NCBI RefSeq assembly: GCF_900101855.1
Contig: NZ_FMVC01000001.1
Span: forward strand, 984,911-1,048,910
Direction of reading: 5' to 3'
From: Flavobacterium anhuiense
GTDB lineage: Bacteria > Bacteroidota > Bacteroidia > Flavobacteriales > Flavobacteriaceae
DNA length: 64,000 nt
The notes under the pieces are model-generated. The model saw nothing but the letters and a program-made list of their open reading frames with translations. It searched no databases and was not told the origin of the DNA. The position numbers and the translations under genes are program-made. Each line of letters opens with the position of its first letter. Within the stretch, counting starts at the first letter, position 1. Shown piece by piece: positions 8,100 to 16,992 of this stretch.

Positions 8100-9743
8100 C
8101 TATTTATTTTTTAAGAAATGATTTAACAAAAATGAAGTTGAACTATCGTGATTCTTAACGGTCTTAGAATTGATCTCGTCTAAGATAGAATTTGCCAATT
8201 GTTTACCTAACTCAACTCCCCATTGGTCAAAACTGAAAATGTTCCAAATAACTCCTTGAACAAAAATTTTATGTTCATATAATGCAATTAAAGAACCTAA
8301 ACTTTTTGGTGTAAGTTTTTGAATCAAAATAGTATTCGTTGGTTTGTTTCCAGTGAAAACTTTAAAAGGCAATAAATAAGAAGCTTTTTCGGCTGCTAAT
8401 CCTTGCTTGTCAAATTCTGCCTGAACTTGTGCTTCTGTTTTTCCATTCATTAAAGCTTCAGTCTGAGCAAAAAAGTTAGACATTAATTTATTATGATGAT
8501 CTTCGTTTCCGTAAAGTGGTTTTACGAATCCAATGAAGTCTGTTGGGATTCTTTTTGTTCCTTGATGAATTAACTGGAAGAAAGCGTGTTGTGAGTTTGT
8601 CCCTGGTTCTCCCCAAATAATTGTTCCAGTTTGGTAGTTAACAGGTTTTCCGTCACGGCCAACGCTTTTCCCGTTACTTTCCATAAAAGCTTGTTGTAAA
8701 TACGGAGCTAATTTTGATAAATATTGCGTGTACGGAATCAAAGCTTCACTTTCGGCACCATAAAAATTATTGTACCAAACACTTAACAAAGCTAAAATAA
8801 CTGGAATGTTTTCATCAAATTCTGCTGATTTGAAATGCTCATCCATTTCATTTGCTCCTTTCAGTAAGTCATTGTAGTTGTCAAAACCAACTGCCAATGC
8901 AATGCTTAAACCAACAGCGCTCCAAAGAGAAAATCTTCCTCCAACCCAGTCCCACATTGGGAAAACGTTACTTGGATTAATTCCGAATTCTGTTACTTTT
9001 TGAATGTTTGTAGAAACTGCTACGAAATGTTTAGCGATATCTTCTTGAGAAGCCGATTTTAAAAACCATTCTTTAATTGTCTCAGAATTTGAAAGTGTTT
9101 CTTGAGTAGTAAAAGTTTTAGAAACAATTACAAAAAGTGTTGTTTCTGGATTTAGTTTTTTGATGATTTCGTTTACGTGGTCACCGTCAACATTCGAAAC
9201 GAAATAAGTGTTTAAGTGATTTTTGTAAAACTGTAAAGCTTCAACAGCCATAACAGGACCAAGGTCAGAACCGCCAATTCCGATATTTACAATATCAGTA
9301 AAAGCTTTTCCGGTATATCCTTTCCTTTCTCCAGAAATTACTTCTTGAGTAAAGTTTTTGATTTTATTTTTTACTTCGTAAACTTCAGGAATTACATTTT
9401 CTCCATCAACCTTAATTACAGCTGATTCTGGAGCACGTAATGCAGTGTGTAAAACGGCACGGTTTTCTGTCTGATTGATTAATTCTCCTCCAAAATATTG
9501 TGCAATTGCATCTTTCAGTCCGATCGAATTTGCTAATTCCAATAAAAGAGAAACCGTTTCTTGACTAATATTATTTTTTGAGTAATCTACTAAAAAATCA
9601 TTCCATTGCAAGTTGAATTTTTCAGCACGTGCACTATCTTGTTGAAACAATTCTTGTATTGTGGTTTCGTGAATTGCGTTATAGTGGTTCTGTAGATTTT
9701 TCCACGCTTCAGTCCCGGTTGGGTTTGTTGTGTTTAAAGCCAT
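8100..9743 (-). CDS. pgi: Glucose-6-phosphate isomerase
   Basis: Interconverts glucose-6-phosphate and fructose-6-phosphate in glycolysis and gluconeogenesis. The 547-residue length is that of the long bacterial form. Signatures are seen in order: [32 protein letters not shown], and GQL-type C-terminal [13 protein letters not shown]. The active-site Glu segment ([15 protein letters not shown]) is present. Single gene with its own promoter box and terminator. Confidence 0.97.
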   Translation of the reverse strand: MALNTTNPTGTEAWKNLQNHYNAIHETTIQELFQQDSARAEKFNLQWNDFLVDYSKNNISQETVSLLLELANSIGLKDAIAQYFGGELINQTENRAVLHTALRAPESAVIKVDGENVIPEVYEVKNKIKNFTQEVISGERKGYTGKAFTDIVNIGIGGSDLGPVMAVEALQFYKNHLNTYFVSNVDGDHVNEIIKKLNPETTLFVIVSKTFTTQETLSNSETIKEWFLKSASQEDIAKHFVAVSTNIQKVTEFGINPSNVFPMWDWVGGRFSLWSAVGLSIALAVGFDNYNDLLKGANEMDEHFKSAEFDENIPVILALLSVWYNNFYGAESEALIPYTQYLSKLAPYLQQAFMESNGKSVGRDGKPVNYQTGTIIWGEPGTNSQHAFFQLIHQGTKRIPTDFIGFVKPLYGNEDHHNKLMSNFFAQTEALMNGKTEAQVQAEFDKQGLAAEKASYLLPFKVFTGNKPTNTILIQKLTPKSLGSLIALYEHKIFVQGVIWNIFSFDQWGVELGKQLANSILDEINSKTVKNHDSSTSFLLNHFLKNK

Positions 9744-9776
9744 TTTTATCTATAATTGAGTTTGTTTTCTGAAACA

Positions 9777-9784
9777 CAAAAATA
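9777..9784 (-). promoter_or_regulatory. -7 promoter box of pgi
   Basis: TATTTTTG on the minus strand matches TAnnTTTG, 33 bp upstream of the pgi start. The -33 element is not obvious. Confidence 0.5.
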
Positions 9785-9854
9785 CTGAAATAACTTTTAA
9801 AAGGGGAGCGGTTTGCGATTATATAACAATAAGTTACGAAAACGTTTTATGAGT

Positions 9855-10187
9855 TTACTTTTGAATTTTTGAAGTTATGATTATCGCGCCATCATTTTCT
9901 TTTTCATTGTAAATGATACGGCTGCTGTTTTTGTTTAAAAAGTCTAAAGTGATAATATCGAGCTTTTTTAGTGGCAATAAGATCGTGTCTTGTTTTTTGT
10001 TGTATTTAAATGAAGTTCCGTTAACTACAATCAAAGGCGATTCTCCAATTAAATCATTTTCGAAGGCAGTGTTAACTAGTTTCTGAACAAAATATCTGCT
10101 TTCTTCTTTTTCATTTAAAACAAAAACCTTTGGATTGGAACACCCAATAGCGAATAGAGATAAAAGTATTAGAAAGGATTTTTGCAT
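9855..10187 (-). CDS. Small lipoprotein of unknown function
   Basis: A 110-residue protein with a lipoprotein signal: hydrophobic segment then FAIGC, with the lipidated cysteine near residue 16. The mature part is short and mixed alpha/beta, with ESPLIVVNGTSFKYN and GAIIITSKIQ. The last motif resembles the short plug-like segments found in TonB-associated proteins (a name-the-gene I-I-I-T-x-K ending), but this is only a resemblance. Function unknown. It lies 38 bp downstream of the 206-aa unknown and may be co-transcribed. Confidence 0.65.
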   Translation of the reverse strand: MQKSFLILLSLFAIGCSNPKVFVLNEKEESRYFVQKLVNTAFENDLIGESPLIVVNGTSFKYNKKQDTILLPLKKLDIITLDFLNKNSSRIIYNEKENDGAIIITSKIQK

Positions 10188-10225
10188 GTATTAGGTTTGA
10201 TAGAAGCTTTTGACTAAATATTTTT

Positions 10226-10846
10226 TTACCAAAACTTCCACCAAGGCTTTTTATTGATTTCTATAATTTTTTTAGAGACATCAACATCAATTCTTTTTGG
10301 CGATTCTGTTTTAATTTTAGAATCATCAAAAAATAATTGACCGTTTTCATCCATTCCAAGCGGAAATTTGGTTCTTTCTTTCCAGTTCTCAGTTTGTAAT
10401 TCTGGAATTAAGTCAAGATCAATTTTTTCGCGAAAGCGTTTTTGAGCTTTTTCGATAATTTCTTCTTCTAAGTTTGAAGATGAATTTTTGAAAAGTGAAA
10501 TCGAATTGTCTGGAATATTCAGAAGAAAAATTTGTGTTTTATCACCGATTTTCTGAATGTCCAATACTTTGAAATAAGCAATCGAGTCTAAAAGATAATG
10601 TCCAATTTTTGCCGAATCAGGATTAAATTTTGACAAATCTTTGGCATGCGCACTGGCAATCAAATATCTCAGATTTCCTGAAATTCCTCCACCAATCGAA
10701 CTCATATCAGTAAATCCTTTTTCTTGAATGATCTGTCCGACTTTATAATTCAAAATTAAATTTTCAGGAAGATTTGTATCTCTGTAAAATAATTTTAAAC
10801 CAGAAAAAGTTTCATGATACATGGTTTTGAGGCGTTCATTTTTCAT
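10226..10846 (-). CDS. Conserved-looking protein of unknown function
   Basis: A 206-residue soluble protein without signal peptide or membrane segment. I do not recognise a family. Visible features are an N-terminal amphipathic region, a glycine stretch SSIGGGISGNLRYLIASAHAK, and a tryptophan-rich end (KKPWWKFW). A second possible start is MYHETF, eight codons in. It lies 23 bp downstream of the M23 peptidase gene on the same strand, so co-expression is likely. Confidence 0.6.
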   Translation of the reverse strand: MKNERLKTMYHETFSGLKLFYRDTNLPENLILNYKVGQIIQEKGFTDMSSIGGGISGNLRYLIASAHAKDLSKFNPDSAKIGHYLLDSIAYFKVLDIQKIGDKTQIFLLNIPDNSISLFKNSSSNLEEEIIEKAQKRFREKIDLDLIPELQTENWKERTKFPLGMDENGQLFFDDSKIKTESPKRIDVDVSKKIIEINKKPWWKFW

Positions 10847-10869
10847 GATTTTCGATTCAAAAAGATTAT

Positions 10870-12090
10870 TTACAAATTACCAATACTGTCCAATTCTCTT
10901 TTTAGAGGCTCAATCTGTGTCATAAAGCGAGTTCTGTCATTCCCAGTCAAAGATTCTCCTGTTGGAAGATTTAATCGAAGCGCATCTACTTGTACGCCAT
11001 TTTTCCAGAAACGATAGCAAACGTGTGGACCAGAAGCTAAACCTGTACTTCCAACCAAGCCAATTGTCTGTCCTTGCGTAACGCGTTGTCCGCGACGAAC
11101 TAGGATTTTAGACATATGTAAATATTGAGTAGAGTAGGTTCCGTTATGTTTTACTTTTACAAAGTTTCCGTTTCCTGCAGTATATCCGGTAGCTTCTACA
11201 ACTCCTGATGCGGTGGTTGAAATTGGCGTTCCAGTTGGAGCTGCATAATCGGTTCCTTTATGTGCTTTCCAAGTATGCTGTACAGGATGGTATCTGTTCA
11301 TGGTGAATCTTGAAGTGATTCGGCTGAATTTAATTGGCGTTTTTAGGAAGAAGTTTTTAAGTGTTTTTCCCTCATCGTCATAATATTCAATCTTTCCAGA
11401 AGTGGTATCTTTTTCAAAAGGAAAAGCATAAATTATTTTTCCTTTATATTCAAAAAATGCAGCTTCAAGATCTTCAACGCCATCATAGGTTTTTCCGTTA
11501 ATGAATCGCTCTGTGAAAATTAATCCGTAGCGATCGCCTTTTTTTAGTTTGAAGAAGTCAATAGACCAAGAAAATACTTTTGTAATTCTGCTAGCCAAAG
11601 CGGTTTCAACACTTTCATTTCCTAAAGTTTCAGAAAGAGAGCTTTTTAAAACGCCACCAATCATTTTTCGTTTTAAAGTAACTGGTTTTATTTTTTTATA
11701 TGCTTTTGCAATGCTATCTCGTAAATCGACAACATAATAACTTAAGGCATCTGGCTGATAAATAAAAACTTGAAGATTATTGGTTTTGTTTTTAGAACGA
11801 AGTAAAGTGAAAGGTTTTCCGTAACGAATGTTTCTGACATTGAAAGAATCTTTTACCTGTTCTACAATTTCATTTACTTTTTTGTCTCCAATGTTTTGGC
11901 TTTGCATAATTGAGCCAAAAGAATCTCCTTTTGAAATAGTGTCATTAACAACATTAAAGTCTGCGTAATTAAAACCGAATTCTATTTTTTTGGTTGCTGG
12001 TTTAGTAATTTTTGCTTCTACTTTTTCTTCTTCTTTTTTACATGAAAAAATAGAAAACAAGACAATTAAAATTACGACTGCTTTTTTCAA
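10870..12090 (-). CDS. M23-family peptidoglycan endopeptidase, lipoprotein
   Basis: A 406-residue protein. The N-terminus is a lipoprotein signal (FSIFSCKKEE, Cys17). A central region resembles the OapA/LysM-like part of MepM-type peptidases, and the C-terminal LytM domain spans about residues 275-370. The first zinc motif HKGTDYAAP (HxxxD) is intact. The second motif, normally HxH, reads GPHVCYRF, so the last histidine (a zinc ligand in LytM) is a cysteine. Family members cleave peptide cross-links in peptidoglycan. First of a likely unit with the two unknowns downstream. Confidence 0.88.
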   Translation of the reverse strand: MKKAVVILIVLFSIFSCKKEEEKVEAKITKPATKKIEFGFNYADFNVVNDTISKGDSFGSIMQSQNIGDKKVNEIVEQVKDSFNVRNIRYGKPFTLLRSKNKTNNLQVFIYQPDALSYYVVDLRDSIAKAYKKIKPVTLKRKMIGGVLKSSLSETLGNESVETALASRITKVFSWSIDFFKLKKGDRYGLIFTERFINGKTYDGVEDLEAAFFEYKGKIIYAFPFEKDTTSGKIEYYDDEGKTLKNFFLKTPIKFSRITSRFTMNRYHPVQHTWKAHKGTDYAAPTGTPISTTASGVVEATGYTAGNGNFVKVKHNGTYSTQYLHMSKILVRRGQRVTQGQTIGLVGSTGLASGPHVCYRFWKNGVQVDALRLNLPTGESLTGNDRTRFMTQIEPLKRELDSIGNL

Positions 12091-12115
12091 ACTTTATAAA
12101 TTTTTTGTGGTGAAA

Positions 12116-13057
12116 TTAAACTTCAGTTTCATTTCCCCAATTGGACAATTCTTCTTCGGTCCACAATTTAGGAAAAAAGATGCGTCTTTGGTATTTTGGG
12201 TGCATATATTTTTGCCAGTCGCTTCCTCCTGTAGCTTCTCCATTGCCTTTTCCGCTTTCTAAGATGTATTTTCTTGCAGTGTTAAGATGCTGCATTACCC
12301 AAGTAATGTTTACCGTTTTATCGTAATGGCGCATTGCAGCGATTAGTTCTGGATTTTGCTGATCTTGAATTGGTAATTGGATGAATTTTTGCCAAAGGTT
12401 TTTTGTTTTGAAAGAAGCCATTTGTCTCAAAAACTGTTCTTTGTATTTCTTTTCAAATTCATTTAACAAATATGATTTTTCGCCAGTGTGATAATCTTTT
12501 CCGGCTGCTTGCCAATAAAGGTGTTCAAAGCTGGTTTCCAAATCGGTATTTTCATCAAAGTTTGCTTTGTATCTGCGGTCTGTCAAATTGATAACGTCTG
12601 TCGAAGCAAATTCGATCATTCTGTATTGTGCACTTTGAAATCCGCTTGCAGGAGTGAGCGTGTTTCTGAATTTCATGTATTGATCTACTTCCATTCCGTT
12701 TTCCATAATGCTGAACGAATTGGTAAGCATATCAAAGTATCTTGTAATTCTTGATAATCTTTCGCTGAAAAAATCAACCTGAATGTTTTCCGTTTCGGCA
12801 ATCTGATCAATTTCCCACAATATCATTTTAAAAATTAATTCATTTACCTGATGGTACATGATAAAAACCATTTCGTCAGGAAGTGTGGTGCGTTGTATTT
12901 GTAAATTTAATAGAGCGTCTGTTTGAATGTAATCCCAATAAGTAATTGGTTTGGCCCAAAGCAATCCTTCTAACTGAACATCAGTTTTTTGATTTATGGC
13001 TTGAAATTTAAGGCCAATTTCTTTTAAAATTGCTTCAGAATGATCTGTAGGGTTCAT
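12116..13057 (-). CDS. Tryptophan 2,3-dioxygenase
   Basis: Haem dioxygenase that opens the indole ring of tryptophan to N-formylkynurenine. The 313-residue protein shows the family pattern: YWDYIQTDALLNLQ, DEMVFIMYHQVNELIFKMIL (with the haem-pocket His), SGFQSAQYR and, late, TGGSDWQKYMHP. Bacterial enzymes are usually about 280-310 residues. The start overlaps the preceding DUF3108 stop by one base (TAATG), suggesting translational coupling. No other kynurenine-pathway genes are in the window. Confidence 0.93.
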   Translation of the reverse strand: MNPTDHSEAILKEIGLKFQAINQKTDVQLEGLLWAKPITYWDYIQTDALLNLQIQRTTLPDEMVFIMYHQVNELIFKMILWEIDQIAETENIQVDFFSERLSRITRYFDMLTNSFSIMENGMEVDQYMKFRNTLTPASGFQSAQYRMIEFASTDVINLTDRRYKANFDENTDLETSFEHLYWQAAGKDYHTGEKSYLLNEFEKKYKEQFLRQMASFKTKNLWQKFIQLPIQDQQNPELIAAMRHYDKTVNITWVMQHLNTARKYILESGKGNGEATGGSDWQKYMHPKYQRRIFFPKLWTEEELSNWGNETEV

Positions 13058-13827
13058 TATTTTTTTGCTTTAAGTGGACTTTTCAGTCCTTTATATTCAT
13101 CGAGATCGGCTTTAAGAGATCCTACGGCCAAATCTGCTTTAATTCTAATCGGAACTTTGTTTACGTCGTCTGTTATCCAGAGTGTTAAGCTCTCTTTTTC
13201 TTTAAATACTCTTCCAGTCTGTACCGACGGTTTGAAGACCATTGTAGAAACGGTTCCAAATTTAGTCGTAATATCTTGACGACCTATATATTTTAACTTA
13301 AATTTTGTGATTTCATCATCAAAAAACATGTCGATTGTAATGGATTCGCCTGATTTAAGTTTGTCAATGTTGGGATGGTTTCTCAGGTAATAAAATGCAG
13401 AAACAATATCTTGAACGCTTTCTGTAACAACGATTGTTTTTTCAGATTTACGCTTATAGTCTTTTACTAAAACTCTATTTTCATTTTGATTGAAAAAACC
13501 TTCTTGATTTTTGGTATAACCCCCTTCATCAATTTTTCTAACATATCGGTATGGTTTTCCTGTTTCTTTGTCAAAATAACTTTCATACAAATCTTCTACT
13601 TTGAAGAAAAATTTTGACATTCCAGTTGTGTAACCTTTTCCAACAGAGTGGTATACCTTTTTATTATTGATGGTGGCATCTTTAACTTCAAGAGTGGCGT
13701 ATCCAGCATTTACAATTCCATAATGTATTCTAAATTTAAAATATTCTCCAGTATCGAAAGCGTCTTCTTTTTGAGGCGCGAAAGACAGTATTGTTAGTGA
13801 TAATATAGTGAGGATGAGCTTTTTCAT
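13057..13827 (-). CDS. DUF3108 periplasmic protein
   Basis: A 256-residue exported protein from the start MKKLILTILSLTILSF. A longer frame reaches 13869, but the signal peptide begins at this internal methionine. The body fits the DUF3108 family: FKFRIHYGIVNAGYATLEV, YESYFDKETGKPYRYVRKI and LTLWITDDVNKVPIRIKAD. The domain resembles a LolA/LppX-like beta structure and its role is not established. It is coupled by a one-base overlap to the tryptophan dioxygenase gene. The structured RNA upstream could be its leader. Confidence 0.8.
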   Translation of the reverse strand: MKKLILTILSLTILSFAPQKEDAFDTGEYFKFRIHYGIVNAGYATLEVKDATINNKKVYHSVGKGYTTGMSKFFFKVEDLYESYFDKETGKPYRYVRKIDEGGYTKNQEGFFNQNENRVLVKDYKRKSEKTIVVTESVQDIVSAFYYLRNHPNIDKLKSGESITIDMFFDDEITKFKLKYIGRQDITTKFGTVSTMVFKPSVQTGRVFKEKESLTLWITDDVNKVPIRIKADLAVGSLKADLDEYKGLKSPLKAKK

Positions 13828-13892
13828 AGTACATTCTTTACGTTTTATTATAAAGGTAGACAAATGCAAATTCTATTCCAAATGTACCAAAA

Positions 13893-14005
13893 CAAAAAAA
13901 CTCAGTCAAAGATGACTGAGTTTTTATGCTATTAACTAACCAAAAAACTATAAATTATGAAATTTATATCAATTCGGAAGGAAACCACCCCTTCCTGATT
14001 TGCGA
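13893..14005 (-). ncRNA. Probable structured small RNA or attenuating leader
   Basis: On the minus strand a consensus promoter is followed within about 110 nt by three hairpins and no credible gene. Hairpin 1: GGAAGG / CCTTCC with an 8-nt loop (13976-13981 with 13990-13995). Hairpin 2: ATAAATT / AATTTAT with a 4-nt loop (13950-13967). Hairpin 3: a 13-bp stem with ACTCAGTCA / TGACTGAGT and a T run, a strong intrinsic terminator (13896-13925). It lies between hppD and the DUF3108 gene, so it is either a free small RNA or a leader whose terminator controls the DUF3108-tryptophan dioxygenase pair. Confidence 0.6.
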
Positions 14006-14008
14006 GTG

Positions 14009-14037
14009 CAAAGATAGATAGAAAGTTCAGATTTCAA
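14009..14037 (-). promoter_or_regulatory. Consensus promoter of the small RNA
   Basis: TTG (14035-14037), an 18-bp spacer and TATCTTTG (14009-14016) on the minus strand: a full match to the Flavobacterium consensus TTG-N17-23-TAnnTTTG. It would start transcription near 14004. Confidence 0.75.
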
Positions 14038-14125
14038 ATAGCCAAAGTCAAGTTTAACATAACATTTGCAAAAAAAGCATCGTTTTTTAGAGAAATCCGC
14101 GTTTAAATGCAAAAAAAATGCGTTT

Positions 14126-15286
14126 TTACAAAGTTCCTCTCAATTCTTGTTCTCTCTCAATTGACTCAAACAGAGCTTTAAAGTTACCTGCACCAAATCC
14201 TTTTGCACCCATTCTCTGGATAATTTCGAAGAAAAGTGTAGGTCTGTCTTGAACTGGCTTGGTAAAAATCTGTAATAAGTAACCATCTTCATCGGCATCA
14301 ACCATGATCGCCAATTTTTCGATTTCATTTAAATCTTCTTTCATCATATCCATATGAACACCTAATCTTTCTGGGATTGCTTCATAATAAGTATGAGGAG
14401 GGGCCGATAAAAACTCAACGCCGCGTGCTCTCAGTTGTGATACTGTTTTGATGATATCGTCTGTAGCAATGGCAATGTGCTGAATTCCAGGTCCACCGTA
14501 GAAATCTAAATACTCTTCAATTTGAGATTTTTTCTTTCCTTCTGCTGGTTCGTTGATTGGGAATTTAATTCTCCCATTTCCGTTTGACATTACTTTACTC
14601 ATCAATGCAGAATATTCTGTGGTGATTTGTTTGTCGTCAAAAGATAAGAAATTCACAAATCCCATAACTTCTTCGTAGAATTTTACCCAAGTATTCATTT
14701 CATTCCAACCTACATTTCCCACCATGTGGTCGATGTATTTTAATCCTGTTGGTTCTGGATTAAAGTCAGATTTCCATTCTCTATAACCAGGAAGGAAAAC
14801 TCCGTTGTAATTTTTTCTTTCAACGAAAATGTGAACGGTTTCTCCATAAGTGTAAATTCCAGAACGTACCACTTGACCAAATTCATCTTCTTCTACAGTT
14901 GGTTCCATAAAAGAGCGTGCTCCACGTTTCATCGTTTCTTCGTAAGATTTTGTTGCATCTTCAACCCAAAGGGCAGCAACTTTTACTCCGTCACCATGTT
15001 TTTTCAAATGTTCGTTAATTGGAGAATCCGCTGTTAATGGCGTTGTTAAAACAATTCTGATTTTGTCTTGTTTTAAAACATAAGATGCTCTGTCTCTTAC
15101 TCCAGTTTCTAATCCGGCATAAGCCAATGATTGATATCCAAATGCAGATTTATAATAATGTGCAGCTTGTTTTGCATTCCCTACATAAAACTCTACATAA
15201 TCTGTTCCTAATAATGGAAGGAAATCTTGTGCTCCTTCAAATATTTTCTCTAATCCGTATTCTACTGATTTTACTTCTTTGCTCAT
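14126..15286 (-). CDS. hppD: 4-Hydroxyphenylpyruvate dioxygenase
   Basis: Non-haem iron dioxygenase that turns 4-hydroxyphenylpyruvate, from tyrosine, into homogentisate. The 386-residue length is typical. Two vicinal-oxygen-chelate halves are seen. The iron ligands fit YIDHMVGNVG, GPGIQHIAIATDD and FFEIIQRMGAKGFGAGNFKA (the last providing Glu), and the C-terminal FKALFESIE helix closes the active site. It is followed upstream by hmgA, the next enzyme, across a repeat-filled gap of 228 bp. Confidence 0.97.
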   Translation of the reverse strand: MSKEVKSVEYGLEKIFEGAQDFLPLLGTDYVEFYVGNAKQAAHYYKSAFGYQSLAYAGLETGVRDRASYVLKQDKIRIVLTTPLTADSPINEHLKKHGDGVKVAALWVEDATKSYEETMKRGARSFMEPTVEEDEFGQVVRSGIYTYGETVHIFVERKNYNGVFLPGYREWKSDFNPEPTGLKYIDHMVGNVGWNEMNTWVKFYEEVMGFVNFLSFDDKQITTEYSALMSKVMSNGNGRIKFPINEPAEGKKKSQIEEYLDFYGGPGIQHIAIATDDIIKTVSQLRARGVEFLSAPPHTYYEAIPERLGVHMDMMKEDLNEIEKLAIMVDADEDGYLLQIFTKPVQDRPTLFFEIIQRMGAKGFGAGNFKALFESIEREQELRGTL

Positions 15287-15289
15287 TTT

Positions 15290-15330
15290 GTTTATTTGTT
15301 TAATCGGTTAATCGTTTAATTGATCGAAAA
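15290..15330. repeat. TTAATCGTTTAA-type repeat upstream of hppD
   Basis: TTTAATCGGTTAATCGTTTAATTGATCG is built of near-palindromic TTAATCGTTTAA words. The same words make an inverted repeat between batC and batD at 27221-27305. Confidence 0.55.
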
Positions 15331-15365
15331 CCGAAGTGTTAGTGTTGTGTTTGATTTTTTTTTAC

Positions 15366-15500
15366 TGCAAAGAGCGCAAAGATTTTTTTGATTTAGATTT
15401 TATAAAATCGCTAAGAACGCAAAGCTTTGCGAACTTGGTTTGGTAAAACTTACTTAGAATCTTTGTGAACTTTGCGAAAAATCCTTTGCGAACTTTGCGG
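15366..15500. repeat. Intergenic repeat, CTTTGCGAACTTTGCG family
   Basis: Starts with GCAAAGAGCGCAAAGA and ends with the inverse form CTTTGCGAACTTTGCGG. Further copies lie inside (GCTAAGAACGCAAAG, CTTTGCGAAC, CTTTGTGAACTTTGCG). It belongs with the repeat between gmk and nadD. Confidence 0.75.
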
Positions 15501-15514
15501 TTAAACTCGATTAG

Positions 15515-16672
15515 TTACTCCGTCCAAGATTTGTAATATTTCCCGTCATCCAATCCCATAGCTTCTTCAGTAACCATTAACGGACGGAAAGTATCCACCA
15601 TAACGGCTAATTCTTGAGTTTCTTTGTGACCAATACTGCGTTCCATTGCGCCAGGCGCTGGACCGTGTGGAATTCCTTTGGGGTGTAACGTGATATGCCC
15701 TTGCTCAATATTATTTCGGCTCATAAAATCACCATCAACATAATATAGGACTTCGTCAGAATCTATATTGCTATGATTGTATGGCGCCGGAATCGCTTTT
15801 GGGTGATAATCGTAAAGTCTAGGGCAGAATGAACAAACAACGAAAGCTGCTGTTTCAAAAGTTTGATGTACTGGTGGCGGTTGGTGAACACGTCCCGTTA
15901 TAGGCTCGAAATTGTGAATTGAAAATCCGTACGGGAAATTGTAGCCGTCCCAGCCTACAACGTCAAACGGATGTGTGGCATAAACCACTTCGTGAATCAT
16001 TCCTTCTTTTTTGATTTTAATTAAAAAATCACCTTTTTCGTCATGTGTTTCCAATTCGCTTGGCAGAATAAAATCACGCTCGCAAAATGGAGAATGTTCT
16101 AAATGTTGGCCAGATTGGTTTTTATAACGTTTGGGGGTATAAAAAGGAGAATAAGATTCTACGTAAAATAATCGGTTATCTTCTGTTTCGAATTCGATTT
16201 GATAAATAATGCCGCGTGGAATAATTAAATAATCGCCATATTCAAACGGGATATTCCCTAACATGGTTCTTAATTTTCCTTTCCCTCTGTGGATGAAAAG
16301 CATTTCATCAGCGTCGGCATTTTTGTAGAAATAATTTCGAAGCGATTCTTTCGGCGCAGCCAAACCAATAATGCAGTCTTTATTGACCAACATAGCTTTT
16401 CGGCTGTCTAGAAAATCATTCTCAGGTTTCAATTCAAAACCTTTAAAAAGTAATGATTTTATGTTTTTTCCGATTGCAATTTTAGGTTCAACCGAATAAG
16501 AGTTTAAAATTTCTTTAACCTGCGTTGGTCTGTGTACATGATAAGACAATGACGAATGTCCATGAAAACCTTCGGTTCCAAACAATTGTTCGTAATAAAA
16601 ACCTCCACTTGGCTTTTCGAATTGGGTGTGTCGCTTTTGAGGAAAATCCCCAAGTTTATGATATAGTGGCAT
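15515..16672 (-). CDS. hmgA: Homogentisate 1,2-dioxygenase
   Basis: Opens the ring of homogentisate to maleylacetoacetate in tyrosine degradation. The 385-residue protein is taken from the start MPLYHKLGDFPQKRH. An upstream in-frame start at 16747 would add a hydrophobic tail that falls within repeats. Cupin-type motifs are present: LFIHRGKGKL, the PRGIIYQIEF segment, and VHQPPPVHQTF with later YNHSNIDSDEVLYYVDG and HPKGIPHGPAPGA carrying iron ligands. With hppD it forms a two-gene homogentisate block. Confidence 0.95.
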   Translation of the reverse strand: MPLYHKLGDFPQKRHTQFEKPSGGFYYEQLFGTEGFHGHSSLSYHVHRPTQVKEILNSYSVEPKIAIGKNIKSLLFKGFELKPENDFLDSRKAMLVNKDCIIGLAAPKESLRNYFYKNADADEMLFIHRGKGKLRTMLGNIPFEYGDYLIIPRGIIYQIEFETEDNRLFYVESYSPFYTPKRYKNQSGQHLEHSPFCERDFILPSELETHDEKGDFLIKIKKEGMIHEVVYATHPFDVVGWDGYNFPYGFSIHNFEPITGRVHQPPPVHQTFETAAFVVCSFCPRLYDYHPKAIPAPYNHSNIDSDEVLYYVDGDFMSRNNIEQGHITLHPKGIPHGPAPGAMERSIGHKETQELAVMVDTFRPLMVTEEAMGLDDGKYYKSWTE

Positions 16673-16992
16673 GGCTTTTTCAATTAGATAATTAGTAAAA
16701 TTAGATAATTCGAAAATTTGAATTGCAGAGATAAACAACCAGTTCAATTTTTGATATTGACTGATTATTTCAATTCGATAGAGCCATTACTCAGGATTTC
16801 TCTTGATGAGGAATTGAAGATACTCTAATAAACCTGTCCAATTTGTTTTCATTATAACAAATGTCGTAATTTTTTCGGAGTAAAAATAAAAATTATATTA
16901 TTTATAACTATAAAATAACTTAATTTTTTTGATTTAAATTTTATGATGTAAAAAAATAGGCAGAATTTATTGAAGTATTCTCGATTATACTA
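16673..16992. other. Gap upstream of hmgA
   Basis: The part next to hmgA (16683-16722) holds TTAGATAATTAG / TTAGATAATTCGAAAATTTGAA repeats. Further upstream is a possible 21-codon open frame (16787-16852, minus strand) that I do not call a gene. The remainder is AT-rich with no clear signal. Confidence 0.5.

Noticed and set aside
13957..13998. Plus-strand 13-codon open frame within the small RNA region
   Set aside because: Very short, and the promoter and terminator both support transcription of the opposite strand.
15366..15500. Spaced short repeats that might suggest a CRISPR array
   Set aside because: Units are short, irregular, partly inverted and without constant spacer length; no cas genes nearby.
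16787..16852. 21-codon open frame on the minus strand upstream of hmgA, a possible leader peptide
   Set aside because: No run of Tyr or Phe codons, no terminator/antiterminator hairpins, no promoter. Too short to support.
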